Source of the DNA: Marisimplicoccus sp964437815
GTDB lineage: Bacteria > Bacteroidota > Bacteroidia > Flavobacteriales > Flavobacteriaceae
Assembly: GCA_964437815.1 (NCBI GenBank)
Contig: CAYTIE010000001.1
Coordinates: 19,582 to 83,581 of the forward strand
Direction of reading: 5' to 3'
Length of the DNA: 64,000 nucleotides
Both the position numbers and the translations under genes were made by a program. Positions 9,370 to 16,893 of this stretch are shown here, one piece after another. Numbering within the stretch: the stretch's first letter is position 1; every line of letters starts with the position of its first letter. The notes below the pieces were generated by a model. The model searched no databases and had not been told where the DNA came from. It saw only the letters and a program-made list of their open reading frames with translations.

Positions 9370-9930
9370 ATAGCTATAAGAAGAAAAAAGACAAACAGGA
9401 GATGGGGAAGAAGAGTATTCAAAGAGGATCCTCACAGAATTAACTCCAAAATTACAGCCGATGAAATAAGACTGGTTGGTGATAATGTCGATATAGGTGT
9501 ATATTCTGTTAACGATGCTCTTAGAATAGCAAGAGATCAAGAATTAGATCTTGTTGAAATTTCTCCTAAAGCATCTCCACCTGTATGTAAAATTTTAGAT
9601 TATAAGAAATTTTTATATGAACAAAAGAAGAGAGACAAAGCATTAAAATCAAAAGCTACCAAGATAGTAGTTAAGGAAATTAGATTTGGACCTCAAACAG
9701 ATGAACACGATTATCAATTTAAAAAGAAACATGCAGAAAAATTTTTAAAAGACGGTGCAAAATTAAAAGCATTTGTTTTCTTTAAAGGAAGATCGATAAT
9801 ATTTAAAGAGCAAGGACAGATTTTACTCTTAAGATTAGCTCAGGAGCTTGAAGAGTTTGGAACTGTAGAGCAAATGCCAGAATTAGAAGGAAAAAGAATG
9901 ATAATGTTTATAACACCAAAAAAGAAATAG
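9370..9930 (+). CDS. infC: Translation initiation factor IF-3, with non-canonical start codon
   Basis: IF-3 keeps the ribosomal subunits apart and proofreads start-codon selection. Between thrS and rpmI an uninterrupted frame encodes an obvious IF-3: HRINSKITADEIRLVGDN, LDLVEISPKASPPVCKILDY, KKFLYEQKKRDK, KEIRFGPQTDEHDYQFK and FFKGRSIIFKEQGQ. There is no ATG, GTG or TTG in frame before the protein is nearly finished. Codons after the thrS stop are AAA CAA ATT GTT ATA GCT ATA AGA, so initiation must be at ATA 9370 (186 residues, xAIRRKKTNRR) or ATT 9364 (188 residues). A rare start codon is known to let IF-3 repress its own synthesis in E. coli (AUU); the same control is my inference here. Confidence 0.93.
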   Translation: MAIRRKKTNRRWGRRVFKEDPHRINSKITADEIRLVGDNVDIGVYSVNDALRIARDQELDLVEISPKASPPVCKILDYKKFLYEQKKRDKALKSKATKIVVKEIRFGPQTDEHDYQFKKKHAEKFLKDGAKLKAFVFFKGRSIIFKEQGQILLLRLAQELEEFGTVEQMPELEGKRMIMFITPKKK

Positions 9931-9935
9931 GAATA

Positions 9936-10133
9936 ATGCCAAAAATGAAAACAAAATCCAGTGCGAAGAAAAGGTTTAAAATAACTGGATCTGGAAAGAT
10001 TAAAAGAAAGCATGCTTTCAAAAATCATATTTTGACAAAAAAGTCAAAGAAGAGAAAACTTAGATTAACTCATTTTGGACTTGTTCATGATAGTGATAAA
10101 GAAAATATTAAAAGACAATTAAGATTAAAGTAA
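9936..10133 (+). CDS. rpmI: 50S ribosomal protein L35
   Basis: A 65-residue basic protein with the L35 signature: MPKMKTKSSAKKRFKITGSGKIKR near the N-terminus and HILTKKSKKRKLRLT in the middle. It starts six bases after the infC stop and is followed one base later by rplT, the universal infC-rpmI-rplT order. Confidence 0.97.
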   Translation: MPKMKTKSSAKKRFKITGSGKIKRKHAFKNHILTKKSKKRKLRLTHFGLVHDSDKENIKRQLRLK

Positions 10134-10134
10134 A

Positions 10135-10479
10135 ATGCCTAGATCGGATAATTCAGTAGCTTCAAGAGCTAAGAGAAAAAAAATATTAAAACAAGCTAAA
10201 GGATACTTTGGTAGAAGGAAAAATGTTTGGACAGTTGCAAAAAATGCAGTTGAAAAAGGATTGGTTTATGCATACAGAGACCGAAGAAATAAAAAAAGAA
10301 ACTTTAGGGCTTTATGGATAGTTAGAATAAATGCAGCTTGTAAAGAACACGGTCTTTCCTACAGTGAATTCATGCATAAAGCAAAGAAAAAAAATATTAC
10401 TCTTAACAGAAAGGTTCTTGCTGATCTTGCAATGAATAACCAAAATGCATTTAAGGCAATAATAAAGGCTGTAAAGTGA
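10135..10479 (+). CDS. rplT: 50S ribosomal protein L20
   Basis: Early-assembly 23S rRNA-binding protein of 114 residues. The L20 motifs are clear: ASRAKRKKILKQAKGYFGRR, VEKGLVYAYRDRRNKKRNFR, LWIVRINAACKEHGLSYSEFM and KVLADLAMNNQNAFKAI. In other bacteria L20 represses this operon by binding its mRNA; I did not identify such a site here. Its TGA stop overlaps a GTG that opens a small frame (10476). Confidence 0.97.
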   Translation: MPRSDNSVASRAKRKKILKQAKGYFGRRKNVWTVAKNAVEKGLVYAYRDRRNKKRNFRALWIVRINAACKEHGLSYSEFMHKAKKKNITLNRKVLADLAMNNQNAFKAIIKAVK

Positions 10480-10595
10480 CAACTCTATTTATAATAATTA
10501 CTATTCTTTCATTTATTACTGGTATTCCTTTAATGAAAAAATTTGTGGGTTTTATCAAAAGAATTAGGAAAGAGAAACAGGATGATAATTCCTAA
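10476..10595 (+). CDS. Possible 39-residue membrane peptide coupled to rplT
   Basis: The GTG at 10476 overlaps the rplT stop (GTGA) and opens a 39-codon frame ending at TAA 10593-10595. The product has one hydrophobic segment (TLFIIITILSFITGIPL, residues 2-18) followed by a basic, charged tail (KKFVGFIKRIRKEKQDD). The hydrophobic-then-basic pattern and the 4-bp overlap resemble a real small membrane protein, but there is no homology evidence available to me and a start at an internal ATG (codon 20) would remove the segment. Confidence 0.4.
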   Translation: MTTLFIIITILSFITGIPLMKKFVGFIKRIRKEKQDDNS

Positions 10596-10658
10596 AGAAT
10601 ACCATTAATAGTTTCTTTAATTATTTTTACATTCACTCATTTAAGTTTCTGTTTCATT

Positions 10659-10685
10659 CAACTTTTTTAATTTAGTAGTGTCTAA
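10659..10685 (+). promoter_or_regulatory. ECF-sigma-like promoter for the sigma factor gene
   Basis: CAACTT (10659-10664), a 15-bp spacer, then GTCTAA (10680-10685). This closely matches the extracytoplasmic-function promoter architecture known from E. coli sigma-E (GGAACTT-N15-GTCTAA). It ends 15 bases before the sigma gene start, as expected for autoregulation. A second copy with the same spacing precedes the repeat-protein gene (11587). Confidence 0.5.
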
Positions 10686-10700
10686 ATAAAAATATATAAG

Positions 10701-11237
10701 TTGAAAGATGAAGAATTAGTTATATTATTAAAATCTAAAGAATTAAAAAACAAAGGTTTTAAAATATTAATCGACTTATATCAGTTTAAGATTTATTGGA
10801 TGATTAGAAAAGTTGTTTTATCTCACGAATCAGCAAATGATGTATTACAAAATACATATATAAAAATCTATCGAAATATAGATAAATTTAGACAAGAGAG
10901 TAAGTTATCAACTTGGATTTATAGAATAGCTTATAACGAATCTATAAGGTTTTTATCAAATGAGTCTAAAATTAAAAAAATAAATATTGACACTGTACAG
11001 GAAAATTATACCAAAAAGCTATATGCAGATAATTATTTCGATGCAAATAAGCTGTCAGTAAAATTTCATCAGTTATTATCAGAATTAACTGTTAGACAAA
11101 GAACTATTTTTAATATGAAATATTTTGATGAACTTAAATTTAAAGAAATTTCAAAAATTCTAGAAATGAATGAAAACACTATAAAATCGATATATTATGA
11201 TGTTGAGAAAAAAATTAAAAGAGATATAACTGAGTAA
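10701..11237 (+). CDS. RNA polymerase sigma factor, ECF subfamily
   Basis: A 178-residue sigma-70 family protein with only regions 2 and 4, typical of ECF factors. Region 2 holds SANDVLQNTYIKIYRNIDKF and STWIYRIAYNESIRFL (about 45-90); region 4 holds LTVRQRTIFNMKYFDELKFKEISKIL followed by the recognition helix MNENTIKSIYY (about 128-170). The start is TTG at 10701; no better ATG exists. A small one-segment membrane protein follows 14 bp later and may be its regulator. The matching ECF-like promoter upstream suggests it transcribes its own gene. Confidence 0.9.
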   Translation: MKDEELVILLKSKELKNKGFKILIDLYQFKIYWMIRKVVLSHESANDVLQNTYIKIYRNIDKFRQESKLSTWIYRIAYNESIRFLSNESKIKKINIDTVQENYTKKLYADNYFDANKLSVKFHQLLSELTVRQRTIFNMKYFDELKFKEISKILEMNENTIKSIYYDVEKKIKRDITE

Positions 11238-11251
11238 AAATTAACATTAAT

Positions 11252-11587
11252 ATGAAAAAAAATTACAATAAAGAACTTGGTTTTAAAATTCCAAAAAACT
11301 ACTTTGAAGAATCGAACACTAAATTGTTTGATCTCTCAGTTAATAAAAAGCGTAATATTTCCAATTTAAAAAGTTTAAGTGAGTTTATACCATACTCAAT
11401 AGCTGCAATCTTTATAATAGGATTCTTCGTTATAAATTCTAATCAAAATATTGGTAATGATAATTCAACAATAGAGGATTCTGCTCTACTCTATTCACTG
11501 ATTTCAGGTGAAGAAATAACAGAACAATACGTATTTGATTATTTAGTTACAAATACATCAAGTAATAATATAATTTATAAAAAATAA
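11252..11587 (+). CDS. Small membrane protein in sigma-factor operon (possible anti-sigma or accessory factor)
   Basis: 111 residues: a cytoplasmic-looking N-terminus with FKIPKNYFEE (a motif type often seen at the start of Bacteroidetes proteins encoded after ECF sigma genes), one hydrophobic segment (about 45-63), and a polar C-terminal part outside. It is separated by 14 bp from the sigma gene. No zinc-finger anti-sigma motif (HxxxCxxC) is visible, so calling it an anti-sigma factor is inference from position and topology only. Confidence 0.6.
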   Translation: MKKNYNKELGFKIPKNYFEESNTKLFDLSVNKKRNISNLKSLSEFIPYSIAAIFIIGFFVINSNQNIGNDNSTIEDSALLYSLISGEEITEQYVFDYLVTNTSSNNIIYKK

Positions 11588-11613
11588 ACTTTTTGATTCA
11601 ACTCGTGTCATAA
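11587..11613 (+). promoter_or_regulatory. ECF-sigma-like promoter for the repeat-protein gene
   Basis: AACTT (11587-11591), a 15-bp spacer, then GTCATAA (11607-11613). Same -35 core, same spacing and same GTC as the element before the sigma gene, and about 20 bases before the ATG at 11633. It is consistent with the sigma factor driving the secreted repeat protein. Confidence 0.45.
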
Positions 11614-11632
11614 TATATATAACATAATAAAA

Positions 11633-12259
11633 ATGAAAAGAATATTATCAAAATTGACATTAATAACTCTATTAGTATTTAGCGGCAACTCCATCATGGC
11701 TCAGGATAGTATACCTAAACAAGAACATAATTATAAGATGCAATCCCCTAAAAGNNNNNNNNNNNNNNNNNNNNNNNNNNNNNNNNNNNNNNNNNNNNNN
11801 NNNNNNNNNNNNNNNNNNNNNNNNNNNNNNNNNNNNNNNNNNNNNNNNNNNNNNCCTAAAAGCAAAATGCGCTCTCCTAAGGGCAAAATGCGCTCTCCTA
11901 AGGGCAAAATGCAATCCCCTAAAGGTAGAATCCTGCCTATGGTTAAAGATCTTATGGAAAGTTTATCCGATAAACAAAAAGAACTTCTTGCTAAAGAAAA
12001 AGACATTTTGCAAGAGCAACGAAAAGTATTGAAAGATATGTTGTCTAATATTCAAAAAGAAACTCTAAAGGATAGTTCGTTGAGTTTTGCTGAGAGAAAA
12101 CATAATATAATGTCTAAGATGAAAAGAAAACAACGTAAACTTGTCCATGATTTTGAAAACAGAATTAGAAAATTAAGGGAAGAGTTTAGAAAATCATTAA
12201 GTAAAGAACAAATAGATATTATTACAAAAACTAGACGTAAGTCAAAAAGATATGATTAA
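11633..12259 (+). CDS. Secreted basic repeat protein with Spy/CpxP-like helical domain (interrupted by gap)
   Basis: N-terminal signal peptide (residues 1-24, ending SIMAQ), then tandem heptapeptides of the type GKMRSPK on both sides of a 100-N gap, then a charged helical C-terminal half (about 105-208) rich in Lys, Glu and Arg. The helical part has two L-S-x-x-Q-like segments (LSDKQKELL, LSKEQIDII), reminiscent of the LTxxQ motifs of periplasmic Spy/CpxP chaperone-like proteins. True length is unknown because the gap falls in the repeat array. Position behind an ECF sigma gene suggests an envelope-stress effector. Family assignment is tentative. Confidence 0.65.
   Translation: MKRILSKLTLITLLVFSGNSIMAQDSIPKQEHNYKMQSPKXXXXXXXXXXXXXXXXXXXXXXXXXXXXXXXXXXPKSKMRSPKGKMRSPKGKMQSPKGRILPMVKDLMESLSDKQKELLAKEKDILQEQRKVLKDMLSNIQKETLKDSSLSFAERKHNIMSKMKRKQRKLVHDFENRIRKLREEFRKSLSKEQIDIITKTRRKSKRYD
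11735..11938 (+). repeat. 21-bp tandem repeat array (heptapeptide-coding), broken by an assembly gap
   Basis: After the gap there are four 21-bp units (11855-11875, 11876-11896, 11897-11917, 11918-11938), coding for PKSKMRS, PKGKMRS, PKGKMQS and a diverged PKGRILP. Before the gap part of a similar unit is seen (KMQSPK, 11735-11752). The distance between CCT codons across the gap (108 bp) is not a multiple of 21, so the 100-N length is a placeholder. The units are more GC-rich than their surroundings. Confidence 0.9.
11755..11854. other. Assembly gap (100 N)
   Basis: Exactly 100 N inside the tandem repeat array. The round number, repeated at 17787-17886, indicates a default gap size rather than a measured one. 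The likely cause is collapse of the 21-bp repeats during assembly. Confidence 0.99.
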
Positions 12260-12306
12260 TGTCTATTAAATGACTATTTTTGCCACGTAGAATTATAGAA
12301 TTAAAT

Positions 12307-14835
12307 ATGCCTCAAATGAAAAATTTATTATTTCTTATTTTCTTAATTTCTTCAATTCCTGCAATATCTCAAGAAAGAGATGGATCTCAACAAAGAGATA
12401 GAGCTGCTTTAATGCAACAATATCAAAACATGAGTTTCAAAGTATCTGGAAAGGTATTAGATATAGATACTGGCGAAGCTCTAGAGTATGCTACTATTAC
12501 TCTATCTAACCAATTAAAAAAAGATGAAGTAACTGGAGGTATTACTGATAGAAACGGAAACTTTTCAATTGAAGTAAAGCCAGGGATGTATAATATTAAA
12601 ATAGACTATATATCATTTGAATCTTTTACAAAAGAAAAAGTAGTTATTAGAAGTGATCTATCTCTTGGAGAAGTTAAATTAAACATTGATGTTAATTTAC
12701 TAGAAGAGGTTGAGGTAAGAGCTGAGAGAACTGAAGTTGAAATAAGACTAGATAAAAAGATATATAACATAGGACAAGATATTACAGTTCGAGGAGGAAG
12801 TGTAAGTGATGTATTAGCAAATATCCCTTCACTAGAGGTAGATATCGATGGAAATGTATCCTTAAGAGGTAATAGTAATGTTAAAATATTAATAAATGGA
12901 AAACCATCAGGTCTTGTCGGATTATCTGGTCCAGAAGGTTTAAGATCTGTACCCTCTGAATCAATTAAACAGGTTGAGGTTGTAACGTCTCCTTCTGCAA
13001 GATATGAAGCTGAAGGTACTGCAGGTATTTTAAATATTATTCTAAAAAAACAGGATCTATTAGGATTTAATGGTAATGTTAATTTAAACCTTGGTATTCC
13101 TAAACAAACTGGAATTAATGGCAGCTTTAATCTAAGAAATAATTCTGTAAACTTTTTTAATACAACATCTATCAGGAATAGGACTGGTAATGGATATGGT
13201 TTTTCTAAAACCAGTTATTCTAATCTTTTAATTGATGAAGACAATAATTCGGAATCTGATAATTATAGTTTCTTCACAACCTTTGGAATTGAATACTATA
13301 TTGATGATAAAACATCTATAATACTAAGTAGTGTATATAAAGATGGTAATGGAGAAAGTTTTAACGAAAATATAGTTAAAGATATTTCAAGTGGCTCTGT
13401 TAGGTCAATTAATGATAGGTTAAGAAATGAAACAGAAGAAGAATTTTCAAATGAATATTCATTAGATTTTTTTAAAGATTTTGATAAAAAAGGGCATACG
13501 CTAAGTGCAAGAGTTTCCTTTGAAACTAATAATGATGACGGTATAGAAGACATTGAAGATTTTTCTTCTTTTCCTAACAGATCAAACTCATCATTTGAAA
13601 AAATCACTAATCTTGATGAGCAAAATAGATTTCTTGCTCAGATTGATTATGTATACCCAATAGATGAAAACACTCAGTTTGAATTGGGTTATAGAGGTAG
13701 AAAAGTTGACAGAGAAACTGATTATGATGTTTCATATCTTGAAAATGGAAGATTTAATTCAGATCCTGGTTTATCTAATATTTTTGCCTATGAAGAGTTT
13801 GTTAATGCTTTTTATAGTCAATATGGAAAAAAGGTTGATAAATTATCTTTTTTACTTGGGCTTAGATTTGAAGATTCAAAACAAGAGATAGATCAAAGAA
13901 CAACTAATCAGTTTGAAATAAAAAAATATTCTGATTGGTTTCCTACTTTAAATTTGGCATATGAATTCTCAAATATGGAATCAATTACTTTTGGGTATAG
14001 TAAAAGAATTAGAAGGCCAAGAGGCTGGAATATTAATCCTTTTCCAAGAAGAAGCTCAGTTACCAGTGTTAGAAGAGGAAATCCTTTTTTAGACCCAACA
14101 TTTACTAACTCATTTGAGGTAGGGTATTTAAAAAGATTAGAAAAGTTTACAATTAATGGTGAAATCTTTTATAGTAATTCAAAAAATAATAGCGTTAGAG
14201 TTACAGAAGAAACAGGTGAACTTGTAACAGTTACAGGAGGAAGGGGTGATGAATCGAATCCAACACTTCAAGTTCCAGTTCTAGAGTCCTATCCTATCAA
14301 CCTATCTGAAAACACTAGGTTTGGTGCTGTTTTAAATTTAACTTATACTCCATCTAAAAGTGTAAGACTTAATGCTAGTTTTACATTAAATGATAATAAA
14401 GTAAGAGGTGAGTATAAAGGCCAAAGTTTTGATTCTGATAATACAAGTTGGAGTTCTAGATTCTCAGGTTTTATTAAACTCCCTGCAGATATAAGTTGGC
14501 AACTATTCGGGTACTTTAGGGGACCAAGTGAAACTGCTCAAAGTAGAAGTAAAGCTTTTGGAACTGTGACTTCTGCTTTTCAAAAAACTATCCTCAATAA
14601 AAAAGGAACAGTTTCATTTAAAGTTAACGATGTATTTAATACAGGTAAATGGAGATACGAATCATTTACTGATACATTCTTTAGAGAAGGTGAAGGGCAA
14701 TGGAGAGAACCGTCATATGTTCTGACTCTTTCTTATAGGTTTAATGATAAAAACAATAAGAGAAGTAGACGACAAAGGAACAATGATTTAAACTTTGGTG
14801 GCGGGGAAGAAGATGAACCAATATTTATCCCTTAA
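12307..14835 (+). CDS. TonB-dependent-type outer-membrane beta-barrel receptor
   Basis: Signal peptide (MKNLLFLIFLISSIPAISQ), a carboxypeptidase-like regulatory domain (SGKVLDIDTGEALEYATITL, about residues 35-115), a plug domain (VRGGSVSDVLANIPSLEVD, VSLRGNSNVKILINGKPSG, VEVVTSPSARYEAEGTAGILNIIL, about 155-250) and a long beta-barrel to the end. It resembles the 'outer membrane beta-barrel family' receptors of Bacteroidetes. No SusD partner is adjacent, so polysaccharide uptake is not indicated and the substrate is unknown. ATGs at 12307 and 12316 both fit; TTG 12280 would put charged residues before the signal. It follows the repeat protein and may share its ECF promoter. Confidence 0.9.
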   Translation: MPQMKNLLFLIFLISSIPAISQERDGSQQRDRAALMQQYQNMSFKVSGKVLDIDTGEALEYATITLSNQLKKDEVTGGITDRNGNFSIEVKPGMYNIKIDYISFESFTKEKVVIRSDLSLGEVKLNIDVNLLEEVEVRAERTEVEIRLDKKIYNIGQDITVRGGSVSDVLANIPSLEVDIDGNVSLRGNSNVKILINGKPSGLVGLSGPEGLRSVPSESIKQVEVVTSPSARYEAEGTAGILNIILKKQDLLGFNGNVNLNLGIPKQTGINGSFNLRNNSVNFFNTTSIRNRTGNGYGFSKTSYSNLLIDEDNNSESDNYSFFTTFGIEYYIDDKTSIILSSVYKDGNGESFNENIVKDISSGSVRSINDRLRNETEEEFSNEYSLDFFKDFDKKGHTLSARVSFETNNDDGIEDIEDFSSFPNRSNSSFEKITNLDEQNRFLAQIDYVYPIDENTQFELGYRGRKVDRETDYDVSYLENGRFNSDPGLSNIFAYEEFVNAFYSQYGKKVDKLSFLLGLRFEDSKQEIDQRTTNQFEIKKYSDWFPTLNLAYEFSNMESITFGYSKRIRRPRGWNINPFPRRSSVTSVRRGNPFLDPTFTNSFEVGYLKRLEKFTINGEIFYSNSKNNSVRVTEETGELVTVTGGRGDESNPTLQVPVLESYPINLSENTRFGAVLNLTYTPSKSVRLNASFTLNDNKVRGEYKGQSFDSDNTSWSSRFSGFIKLPADISWQLFGYFRGPSETAQSRSKAFGTVTSAFQKTILNKKGTVSFKVNDVFNTGKWRYESFTDTFFREGEGQWREPSYVLTLSYRFNDKNNKRSRRQRNNDLNFGGGEEDEPIFIP

Positions 14836-14983
14836 GTTTTTTTAAGATTATTTCTTTAATCTTTATATACAAATAAGTAGAAGCCCAATAAGGTGCTAAA
14901 ATTGCAAGGAAAATAAGAAGCCAAAAGCCTAGTGTAAATATTGCTAAGAACGCTAAAAATCCCAGGTATTGCTGAAACTCCAT
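14825..14983 (-). CDS. Possible 52-residue small membrane protein
   Basis: An ATG at 14983 (minus strand) opens a 52-codon frame ending at TAA 14825-14827, overlapping the end of the receptor gene by 11 bp. The product begins MEFQQYLGFLAFLAIF, carries a continuous hydrophobic stretch (about residues 6-34, long enough for one or two short segments), then PYWASTYLYIKIKEIILKKLKG with a basic end. It fills the 200-bp space before fumC. No family is recognised. Confidence 0.45.
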   Translation of the reverse strand: MEFQQYLGFLAFLAIFTLGFWLLIFLAILAPYWASTYLYIKIKEIILKKLKG

Positions 14984-14990
14984 ATATTTG
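14983..14990 (+). promoter_or_regulatory. Candidate -7 box for fumC
   Basis: TATATTTG matches TAnnTTTG, 46 bases before the fumC ATG. No clear TTG box lies 19-21 bp upstream. It touches the start codon of the divergent small frame. Confidence 0.35.
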
Positions 14991-15035
14991 TACTATAAAA
15001 GACAAAATTAATTTATTTTAAGTAAATTACAAATA

Positions 15036-16433
15036 ATGAACTATAGAATTGAAAAAGATACTTTAGGAGAAGTAAAGGTTCCAAAAGATAAGTTATGGGG
15101 AGCTCAAACTGAAAGATCTAGACAAAACTTTAAGATTGGTGATGAAGCATCTATGCCAATTGAAATAATTCATGCCTATGCACATATAAAAAAATCTGCA
15201 GCTCATGCAAATTTTGATTTAGGAGTACTTTCAAAGAAAAAATTAAATCTTATAAATAAAGTATGTAATGAAATATTAAATGGAGATCATGATAATCAAT
15301 TTCCTCTTGTAATTTGGCAAACTGGATCTGGCACCCAAACTAATATGAATATTAATGAGGTTATTACTAATAGAGCCCATATAATAGAAAAAAAGAGTTT
15401 AGTAAAGGATAAAAAGTCTCTATCACCTAATGATGATGTAAATAAATCTCAATCATCAAATGATACTTTTCCTACAGCAATTAATATTGCTGCTCTTAAT
15501 ATTATTAAAAACAATACACTGCCTAACTTAAAAAGATTAAGAAATAGCTTAGAAAAAAAATCTAAACAATTTAAAAATATAGTTAAAATTGGTAGAACAC
15601 ATATGATGGATGCTACTCCAATAACTTTAGGACAGGAGTTCTCAGGATATGTGTCTCAAATTGATCATGGAATTGAAACCATAACCAATTCTTTAAAACA
15701 TCTCTCTGAGCTTGCAATAGGTGGAACTGCGGTTGGAACTGGATTAAATACTCCCAAAGGATACTCAAAAAAAGTTGTTAGCTACATATCAAAATTCACT
15801 GGAATAAAATTCATAGAAGCGAAAAATAAATTTGAAGCTATAGCAAGTCATGATTGTATAGTAGAATCTCATGGGGCTCTTAAAACTGTTGCTTCATCAA
15901 TTTTTAAGATTTCAAATGATATTAGAATATTAGGGTCAGGACCAAGATCAGGTCTTGGAGAATTAATACTTCCAGCTAATGAACCTGGTAGCTCAATTAT
16001 GCCCGGTAAAGTCAATCCAACTCAATGTGAGGCTATAGCTATGGTTTGTGCTCAAGTAATGGGAAATGATGTTTCAACAACAATAGCTGGTGCCAATGGT
16101 CATCTTGAACTTAATGTATTTAAACCTCTTATTGCAAATAATATTCTTCAATCATCAAGAATTCTTGGAGATGCATGTTTAAGTTTTTCTGAAAAATGCA
16201 TAGAGGGAATAAAGCCAAATAAGAAACAAATAAAAATATTTCTAAAGAATTCATTAATGCTTGTTACAGCTTTAAACTCTAAGATAGGATATCATAAGTC
16301 TGCTGAAATTGCTAATAAGGCATATGATGAAGACTCTACATTAAAAGAAGCAGCAGTAGGATTAAACTATTTGAGTGCTAAAGAATTTGATGAAATAGTC
16401 AATCCTAAAAAAATGACTAATAATGAAGGTTAG
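15036..16433 (+). CDS. fumC: Fumarate hydratase class II
   Basis: Iron-independent fumarase of the TCA cycle (fumarate to malate). At 465 residues it is full length. Diagnostic parts are WGAQTERSRQNF, WQTGSGTQTNMNINEVI, SSNDTFPTA, GRTHMMDATPITLGQEFSGY, and the superfamily signature GSSIMPGKVNPTQ (about 318-330). The GSGTQTNMN and VKIGRTHMMDATP segments favour fumarase over aspartase or adenylosuccinate lyase. The next gene overlaps its end by 11 bp. Confidence 0.95.
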   Translation: MNYRIEKDTLGEVKVPKDKLWGAQTERSRQNFKIGDEASMPIEIIHAYAHIKKSAAHANFDLGVLSKKKLNLINKVCNEILNGDHDNQFPLVIWQTGSGTQTNMNINEVITNRAHIIEKKSLVKDKKSLSPNDDVNKSQSSNDTFPTAINIAALNIIKNNTLPNLKRLRNSLEKKSKQFKNIVKIGRTHMMDATPITLGQEFSGYVSQIDHGIETITNSLKHLSELAIGGTAVGTGLNTPKGYSKKVVSYISKFTGIKFIEAKNKFEAIASHDCIVESHGALKTVASSIFKISNDIRILGSGPRSGLGELILPANEPGSSIMPGKVNPTQCEAIAMVCAQVMGNDVSTTIAGANGHLELNVFKPLIANNILQSSRILGDACLSFSEKCIEGIKPNKKQIKIFLKNSLMLVTALNSKIGYHKSAEIANKAYDEDSTLKEAAVGLNYLSAKEFDEIVNPKKMTNNEG

Positions 16434-16893
16434 CATAGTACCTTTTGAATCAAAATATGCAGAACATTTTTACTTATTAAATTACGATTGGTTAGATGAA
16501 TTTTTTTATGTAGAACCCTATGATGAACAGGTTCTAAAAAATTGCAAAGAAGAAATAATAGATAAAGGGGGTTATATATTTTTTGCTTTACATCAGGATC
16601 AAGTAGTTGGCACTATGGCTCTACTTCCTAGAGATGATAGTGTTTATGAATTAAATAAGATGGCAGTAAAAAAGGAGCTAAGAGGAAAAGGGATAGGTAA
16701 CCAACTTATACAGTTTACTATTGATTTTTGTAAAGAGAAAAAATTTAAATCAATAATTCTCTATTCAAACACTGTGCTTAACAACTCTATATATCTGTAT
16801 AAAAAATATGGATTTAAAGAAATTAAATCTGAAGGAGATACTCCCTATAAGAGAAGTGATATAAAAATGGAGATGCAACTAGTTTATTCTTGA
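16423..16893 (+). CDS. GNAT family N-acetyltransferase
   Basis: A 156-residue acetyltransferase with a clear acetyl-CoA site: LNKMAVKKELRGKGIGNQLIQ (about 84-104, the R-G-x-G-x-G/A loop), followed by NNSIYLYKKYGFKEI. The N-terminal IVPFESKYAEHFYLLNYDWLDEFFYVE pattern is common in small bacterial GNATs. The substrate is unknown. It overlaps fumC by 11 bp and the convergent CPBP gene by 15 bp. Confidence 0.85.
   Translation: MKVSIVPFESKYAEHFYLLNYDWLDEFFYVEPYDEQVLKNCKEEIIDKGGYIFFALHQDQVVGTMALLPRDDSVYELNKMAVKKELRGKGIGNQLIQFTIDFCKEKKFKSIILYSNTVLNNSIYLYKKYGFKEIKSEGDTPYKRSDIKMEMQLVYS

Noticed and set aside
9301..9540. Minus-strand frame across the thrS/infC junction
   Set aside because: It is antisense to clearly coding thrS and infC and its product has no recognisable features.
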